Shown piece by piece: positions 5,915-9,818 of a DNA stretch of 9,818 bases. Made by a program: the position numbers and the translations under genes. Below the pieces are notes generated by a model, which searched no databases, had not been told where the DNA came from, and saw nothing but the letters and a program-made list of their open reading frames with translations. This DNA is from Flavobacteriaceae bacterium (lineage in GTDB: Bacteria > Bacteroidota > Bacteroidia > Flavobacteriales > Flavobacteriaceae), in contig JABAYZ010000310.1 in NCBI GenBank assembly GCA_018608735.1, positions 1-9,818 on the forward strand, written 5' to 3'. Position 1 is the first letter of the stretch. Each line of letters begins with the position of its first letter.

Positions 5915-6904
5915 ATGATTTCAAATTTACAATCGGCAACAGTATTAGTTACAGGAGGAGCAGGGTTTATCGGATCTAACCTCTGCGAAGCGTTATTGAA
6001 ATTAGGCGCTAAAGTGCGTTGTATGGATAATTTATCTACAGGATTTATGCATAATATTGAGCCGTTTATAAACGAAAAAAACTTTCAGTTCATACAAGCT
6101 GACATAAGAGATTTAGAAGCTTGTCAAAAGGCATGCCATCAAGTTGATTATGTACTTCATCAAGCCGCATTGGGTTCTGTGCCGCGTTCCATCAAAGATC
6201 CAATTACGACAAATGCCGTCAATGTAGATGGGTTTCTGAACATGTTGGTAGCCGCTAGAGATCAAAACGTCAAACGCTTTGTGTATGCAGCGAGCAGTTC
6301 TACATATGGTGATTCAGTAAAACTTCCCAAAAAAGAAGATGAAATTGGGGCACCTTTATCGCCATATGCGATAACCAAATATGTAAATGAATTGTATGCC
6401 ACAATTTTCAAAAATAGTTATGATTTGGACACTGTTGGGTTGCGGTATTTCAATGTTTTTGGAAGAAAACAAGATCCAAATGGCGGGTATGCAGCAGTAA
6501 TTCCTAAATTTGTAATTCAACTCATAAATCACGAATCTCCAATAATTAATGGCGATGGGTCCTATTCCCGTGATTTTACGTATATTGAAAATGTAATACA
6601 GATGAATTTTTTAGCACTAACAACTGATAACACCCAAGCCTTAAATCAAATATATAACACTGCTGTGGGGGATCGAACGACTTTAGTCCAACTTGTGCAT
6701 AATTTAAAGAAATATTTATCTAAATTTGACCCAACGATTGCAAATGTTCAAGTAATTCATGGTCCAGAGCGGTTAGGAGACATTCCTCACTCTCAGGCCT
6801 CCGTTGAAAAAGCAATCAAATTATTAAAATATAAACCTACCCACAAGTTTGATAGTGGCCTTAAAAACGCTGTTGAATGGTATTGGGAACAGTTTAAGAA
6901 TTAA
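5915..6904 (+). CDS. wbpP: UDP-HexNAc / UDP-HexNAcA C4-epimerase (TviC/WbpP type)
   Basis: A 329-residue extended short-chain dehydrogenase/reductase. The NAD-binding motif is GGAGFIG (14-20). The catalytic set is a serine run in AASSSTYGD (125-133) and Y151-x3-K155. Stretches hallmarking the WbpP/TviC group are HQAALGSVPRSI (82-93) and LRYFNVFGRKQDPNG (176-190), close to Pseudomonas WbpP. WbpP interconverts UDP-GlcNAc and UDP-GalNAc, and TviC interconverts the uronic acids, so this enzyme and the preceding dehydrogenase together would yield UDP-GalNAcA by either order of reactions. Length is close to the 341 residues of WbpP. It starts three nt after the dehydrogenase stop and six nt before the next start, so it is clearly co-transcribed. 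Confidence 0.93.
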   Translation: MISNLQSATVLVTGGAGFIGSNLCEALLKLGAKVRCMDNLSTGFMHNIEPFINEKNFQFIQADIRDLEACQKACHQVDYVLHQAALGSVPRSIKDPITTNAVNVDGFLNMLVAARDQNVKRFVYAASSSTYGDSVKLPKKEDEIGAPLSPYAITKYVNELYATIFKNSYDLDTVGLRYFNVFGRKQDPNGGYAAVIPKFVIQLINHESPIINGDGSYSRDFTYIENVIQMNFLALTTDNTQALNQIYNTAVGDRTTLVQLVHNLKKYLSKFDPTIANVQVIHGPERLGDIPHSQASVEKAIKLLKYKPTHKFDSGLKNAVEWYWEQFKN

Positions 6905-6910
6905 CCAAAA

Positions 6911-8302
6911 ATGAGTATAAGTACAATTTGTTGTATTGGTGCCGGCTATGTTGGTGGGCCAACGATGTCCGTAATTGCCCAAAAAAATCCAACTATAAAA
7001 GTTATTGTAGTCGATATGAATCAAGCGCGTATTAACGCTTGGAATTCTGACGATTTAGATAAGCTTCCTATTTTTGAACCCGGACTTGATGCTGTAGTTG
7101 CAGAAGCACGAGGTCGAAATTTATTTTTTTCAACAGATGTTGAAGGAGCTATACACGAGGCTGATATGATTTTTATATCGGTTAATACACCAACAAAAAC
7201 ATATGGCGCAGGCAAAGGGATGGCAGCAGATTTACAATATGTAGAACTGTGTGCACGACAAATTGCCAAAATTGCCACCTCTGATAAAATCGTAGTAGAA
7301 AAATCAACTTTACCTGTAAAAACAGCAAAAGCGATAAAAGATATTTTAGAAAATACGGGAACAGGAGTTAATTTTGAAATCCTATCAAACCCAGAGTTTT
7401 TAGCAGAAGGAACTGCTATTCAAGATTTAGAAGCGCCCGATCGTGTTTTGATTGGCGGTGACCAAACGGAAAGCGGATTAAAAGCCATTCAGACTCTAGT
7501 CAATATCTATGAGACCTGGGTGCCAAAAGATCAAATTATTACCACGAACCTTTGGTCTTCTGAACTGTCAAAATTGACCGCCAATGCCTTTTTAGCGCAA
7601 CGTGTCTCGTCTATCAATGCGTTGACCGAGCTTTGTGAAACCACAGGAGCAAACATTGACGATGTGGCCAAAGCTATTGGAATGGATTCACGAATAGGGT
7701 CTAAGTTTCTTAAAGCCTCTGTAGGATTTGGAGGCTCTTGTTTTCAAAAAGATATTTTAAACCTAGTTTACATCTGTAAATCTTTAGGATTAGATGAAGC
7801 TGCCGATTATTGGGAGCAAGTGATTATTATGAATAAGCATCAACGCAGTCGTTTTGCACAACAAATAGTAACCTCACTATACGGCACTGTTGCAGGAAAG
7901 AAAATCGGATTTTTGGGTTGGGCCTTTAAAAAAGATACTAATGATACCAGAGAATCAGCAGCAATTTATATCGCTGATAAGCTCATTGAGGAGCAAGCGC
8001 AAATACAAGTTTATGACCCAAAAGTAACCGCCGTTCAGATGCATTCAGATTTGAACGCATTGAATACTAGAACAGCATCAGAAAACGATAAGTTTTTAGA
8101 TATTCACGACAATCCGTATAAAGCCTTAGAAGGTACACATGCTTTAGCAGTGATTACAGAATGGGATGAATTTAAAACCTATGACTGGCAAAATATATAT
8201 GATAGCATGCTAAAACCAGCCTTTATTTTTGATGGTCGAAATATTCTAGATAAAAAAATGCTAGAAACTATTGGGTTCACTTATAAAGCCATTGGAAAAT
8301 AA
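6911..8302 (+). CDS. ugd: UDP-glucose 6-dehydrogenase
   Basis: A 463-residue enzyme of the long, animal-like UGDH type that is common in Bacteroidota. It converts UDP-glucose to UDP-glucuronate with two NAD+. Visible features are GAGYVGGPT (10-18) for NAD binding; NPEFLAEGTA (160-169), which carries the conserved glutamate; SSELSKLTANAFLAQRVSSINA (216-237) with K221; and GFGGSCFQKD (272-281) with catalytic C277 and D281. The last lines up within one residue of human UGDH C276/D280. The C-terminal domain shows GWAFKKDTNDTRESAA (336-351). No truncation or lost key residue was seen. The next gene encodes a UDP-glucuronate 4-epimerase and starts one base after this stop, so the product is evidently supplied in part as UDP-galacturonate. 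Confidence 0.95.
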   Translation: MSISTICCIGAGYVGGPTMSVIAQKNPTIKVIVVDMNQARINAWNSDDLDKLPIFEPGLDAVVAEARGRNLFFSTDVEGAIHEADMIFISVNTPTKTYGAGKGMAADLQYVELCARQIAKIATSDKIVVEKSTLPVKTAKAIKDILENTGTGVNFEILSNPEFLAEGTAIQDLEAPDRVLIGGDQTESGLKAIQTLVNIYETWVPKDQIITTNLWSSELSKLTANAFLAQRVSSINALTELCETTGANIDDVAKAIGMDSRIGSKFLKASVGFGGSCFQKDILNLVYICKSLGLDEAADYWEQVIIMNKHQRSRFAQQIVTSLYGTVAGKKIGFLGWAFKKDTNDTRESAAIYIADKLIEEQAQIQVYDPKVTAVQMHSDLNALNTRTASENDKFLDIHDNPYKALEGTHALAVITEWDEFKTYDWQNIYDSMLKPAFIFDGRNILDKKMLETIGFTYKAIGK

Positions 8303-8303
8303 A

Positions 8304-9329
8304 ATGAGTCAACAAAAAATCTTAGTTACTGGCGCTGCAGGTTTTATAGGATTTCACCTTTGTGAACGCCTTGTAAAACAAGGGCATCACGTTGTTGGAT
8401 TAGATAATATAAACGATTACTACGCTATTAATCTTAAATATGATCGTTTAAATGAACTAGGCATTAGCCGAGCAGCTGCCGAACGTTTTGATACCATGGT
8501 TTCTAGCCATACTTATGGAGAACAGTTTCAGTTTATTCGATTGAATCTTGAAGACCGAAACGCTTTACCTAAGATGTTTGAAACCCACCAATTTGATAGT
8601 GTTTGCAACTTAGCCGCACAAGCAGGCGTTCGCTATTCAATCGAAAATCCAGAGGCCTACATTGATAGTAATATTTCGGGGTTTCTTAATGTTTTAGAAT
8701 GTTGTCGACATCATAATATTTCTCGTTTGGTTTATGCAAGTAGCTCAAGCGTATATGGAAATAGTGATGCCGTTCCTTTTGAAGAAAACGCCACTGTAGA
8801 TCATCCAATTAGTTTGTATGCAGCTACCAAAAAATCTAATGAATTAATGGCGCATACTTATAGCCATTTGTATAATATTGAAACTATTGGGTTGCGATTT
8901 TTTACGGTTTATGGTCCTTGGGGACGTCCTGATATGGCCTTGTTTTTATTTACAGATGCTATTTTAAATGATCAACCAATAAAAGTTTTTAATAATGGTA
9001 ATTTATCTCGAGATTTCACTTATATCGATGATATCATAAAAGGGGTTGAGAATACACTTTTAAAACCATCCAAAGAAGAAAAACTATACAAATTATACAA
9101 TATTGGAAATAGTCAACCTATTCAACTTCTGAGCTTTATTGAAGCGATTGAAAAAAGTACAGGGAGAGCATCAGAACATATTATGATGCCTATGCAGGCT
9201 GGTGATGTTAATCAGACCTGGGCAAATGTAGAACGCTTAAAAACAGATTATGACTACCAATCTTCAACACCGATTGAAACGGGCGTAGAAGCTTTTGTTG
9301 ATTGGTATAAATTATATTACAACATATGA
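8304..9329 (+). CDS. UDP-glucuronate 4-epimerase
   Basis: A 341-residue extended SDR that interconverts UDP-glucuronate and UDP-galacturonate. Seen are GAAGFIG (10-16) for NAD binding, NLAAQAGVRYSIENP (102-116), the serine run in YASSSSVYG (144-152), Y172-x3-K176, and RFFTVYGPWGRPDMA (198-212), the marker of the GAE/LspL/CapI group. The start is placed at the ATG at 8304: it follows the ugd stop by one base and puts the Rossmann motif six residues in, as in relatives. The in-frame ATG at 8271 would add 11 residues that overlap ugd. The stop overlaps the next start (ATGA, 9326-9329). Capsule loci use this enzyme for galacturonate residues. No defects seen. Confidence 0.93.
   Translation: MSQQKILVTGAAGFIGFHLCERLVKQGHHVVGLDNINDYYAINLKYDRLNELGISRAAAERFDTMVSSHTYGEQFQFIRLNLEDRNALPKMFETHQFDSVCNLAAQAGVRYSIENPEAYIDSNISGFLNVLECCRHHNISRLVYASSSSVYGNSDAVPFEENATVDHPISLYAATKKSNELMAHTYSHLYNIETIGLRFFTVYGPWGRPDMALFLFTDAILNDQPIKVFNNGNLSRDFTYIDDIIKGVENTLLKPSKEEKLYKLYNIGNSQPIQLLSFIEAIEKSTGRASEHIMMPMQAGDVNQTWANVERLKTDYDYQSSTPIETGVEAFVDWYKLYYNI
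8577..8596 (+). repeat. 20-nt exact repeat, copy 1 (in the UDP-glucuronate 4-epimerase gene)
   Basis: The 20 bases beginning TTTGAAACCC and ending ACCAATTTGA recur exactly at 9536-9555. Both copies encode the same peptide, ETHQF preceded by F, just before the NLAA/HLAA strand of the SDR fold, so the copies lie at structurally equivalent positions in two paralogous enzymes. Confidence 0.6.
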
Positions 9330-9818
9330 AAAAGATATTAATTACAGGTGGTGCAGGATTTATTGGCTCTCATGTTGTCAGACAATTTGTGACGCGTTAT
9401 CCCAACTACCATATTTTTAATCTAGATGCCTTGACATATGCAGGGAATTTAGAAAACCTCGAAGATATACAAGCACAAGACAACTATACCTTTGTAAAAG
9501 GAGATATTTGTGATGAAGCGTTAATTGACCGTCTTTTTGAAACCCACCAATTTGAAGGTGTGATCCATTTGGCAGCGGAATCGCATGTCGATCGCTCTAT
9601 AAAAGATCCATTAGCTTTTGCAAAAACCAATATATTAGGAACGATGATTTTATTAAATGCGTTCAAGGTACTTTGGAAGGATAATTGGGAGGGTAAACGT
9701 TTTTATCATATAAGTACAGATGAAGTTTATGGATCTCTGGGAACCACAGGCTTATTTGAAGAAACTACTTCTTATGACCCTAATTCTCCTTATTCGGCGT
9801 CAAAAGCAAGCTCAGATC
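9326..9818 (+). CDS. rmlB: dTDP-glucose 4,6-dehydratase, N-terminal part (3' partial)
   Basis: The reading frame starts in the ATGA overlap with the epimerase and stays open to the right edge, giving 164 residues of an enzyme normally about 340-360 long. Seen are GGAGFIG (8-14) for NAD binding; LDALTYAGNLENL (33-45), typical of RmlB; HLAAESHVDRSI (81-92); the catalytic STDEVYG (130-136) with T131, D132 and E133; and YSASK (156-160) with Y156 and K160. The DE pair after the threonine separates dehydratases from the epimerases upstream. It would make dTDP-4-keto-6-deoxy-D-glucose, the precursor of dTDP-L-rhamnose and of aminodeoxy sugars. Which of these is made depends on genes beyond the window. 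Confidence 0.95.
   Translation, partial: MKKILITGGAGFIGSHVVRQFVTRYPNYHIFNLDALTYAGNLENLEDIQAQDNYTFVKGDICDEALIDRLFETHQFEGVIHLAAESHVDRSIKDPLAFAKTNILGTMILLNAFKVLWKDNWEGKRFYHISTDEVYGSLGTTGLFEETTSYDPNSPYSASKASSD
9536..9555 (+). repeat. 20-nt exact repeat, copy 2 (in rmlB)
   Basis: This copy is identical in sequence and reading frame to 8577-8596. The flanking codons diverge at once (DSVCNLAA in the epimerase, EGVIHLAA here). Confidence 0.6.

Noticed and set aside
6824..7278. Two leftward ORFs (66 and 85 codons) over the epimerase/ugd junction and the ugd start
   Set aside because: They are shadows of strongly conserved coding sequence on the other strand.
8271..8303. Upstream ATG as start of the UDP-glucuronate 4-epimerase
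   Set aside because: It would overlap ugd by 32 bases and add 11 residues ahead of the usual N-terminus; the ATG at 8304 fits relatives and operon spacing better.
9484..9666. 60-codon leftward ORF inside rmlB
   Set aside because: It is antisense to intact rmlB coding sequence.

Overview
The window looks like part of a Bacteroidota chromosome, most likely a flavobacterium. It is AT-rich, Shine-Dalgarno sequences are largely missing, promoter matches are of the Bacteroidota type (TTTG ... TAnnTTTG), and the gene content is typical: an UpxY/NusG-like regulator, a winged-helix plus nucleotidyltransferase-like regulator, and a TviB/TviC pair at the head of a surface polysaccharide locus. No RNA gene, insertion sequence or CRISPR array was seen.

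Left part (1-3117). The 3' end of a Kelch-type protein with one membrane helix and a cytoplasmic tail runs rightwards and is cut by the window edge. Facing it is a leftward two-gene unit with an ATGA overlap. Its first gene encodes an HPr-kinase-like P-loop protein with a possible PqqD-like N-terminal domain, and its second a PF14907-type nucleotidyltransferase. The function of this pair is unknown.

Middle (3118-4064). A 260-nt divergent intergenic region holds a palindrome and a possible promoter for the leftward unit. It is followed by a NusG-paralogue gene. A 210-nt leader then separates that gene from the biosynthetic operon. The leader has a terminator-like hairpin, a good Bacteroidota promoter match, a GC-rich hairpin that stands out from its surroundings, and a second weak hairpin with a T-run. 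A 14-bp inverted repeat brackets the NusG-like gene.

Right part (4065-9818). Six tightly packed rightward genes form one operon: a wHTH/degenerate nucleotidyltransferase regulator, a TviB/WbpO-type UDP-HexNAc 6-dehydrogenase, a TviC/WbpP-type UDP-HexNAc(A) 4-epimerase, UDP-glucose 6-dehydrogenase, UDP-glucuronate 4-epimerase, and the start of dTDP-glucose 4,6-dehydratase (cut by the right edge). Together they predict UDP-GlcNAcA/UDP-GalNAcA, UDP-GlcA, UDP-GalA and a dTDP-4-keto-6-deoxyglucose-derived sugar. This implies an acidic, uronate-rich capsule, O-antigen or exopolysaccharide. Glycosyltransferases, flippase and polymerase are not in the window and presumably follow to the right.

The biosynthetic genes are ordinary. 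The parts most worth a second look are the regulatory layout around the NusG-like gene and leader, and the uncharacterised kinase/nucleotidyltransferase pair.
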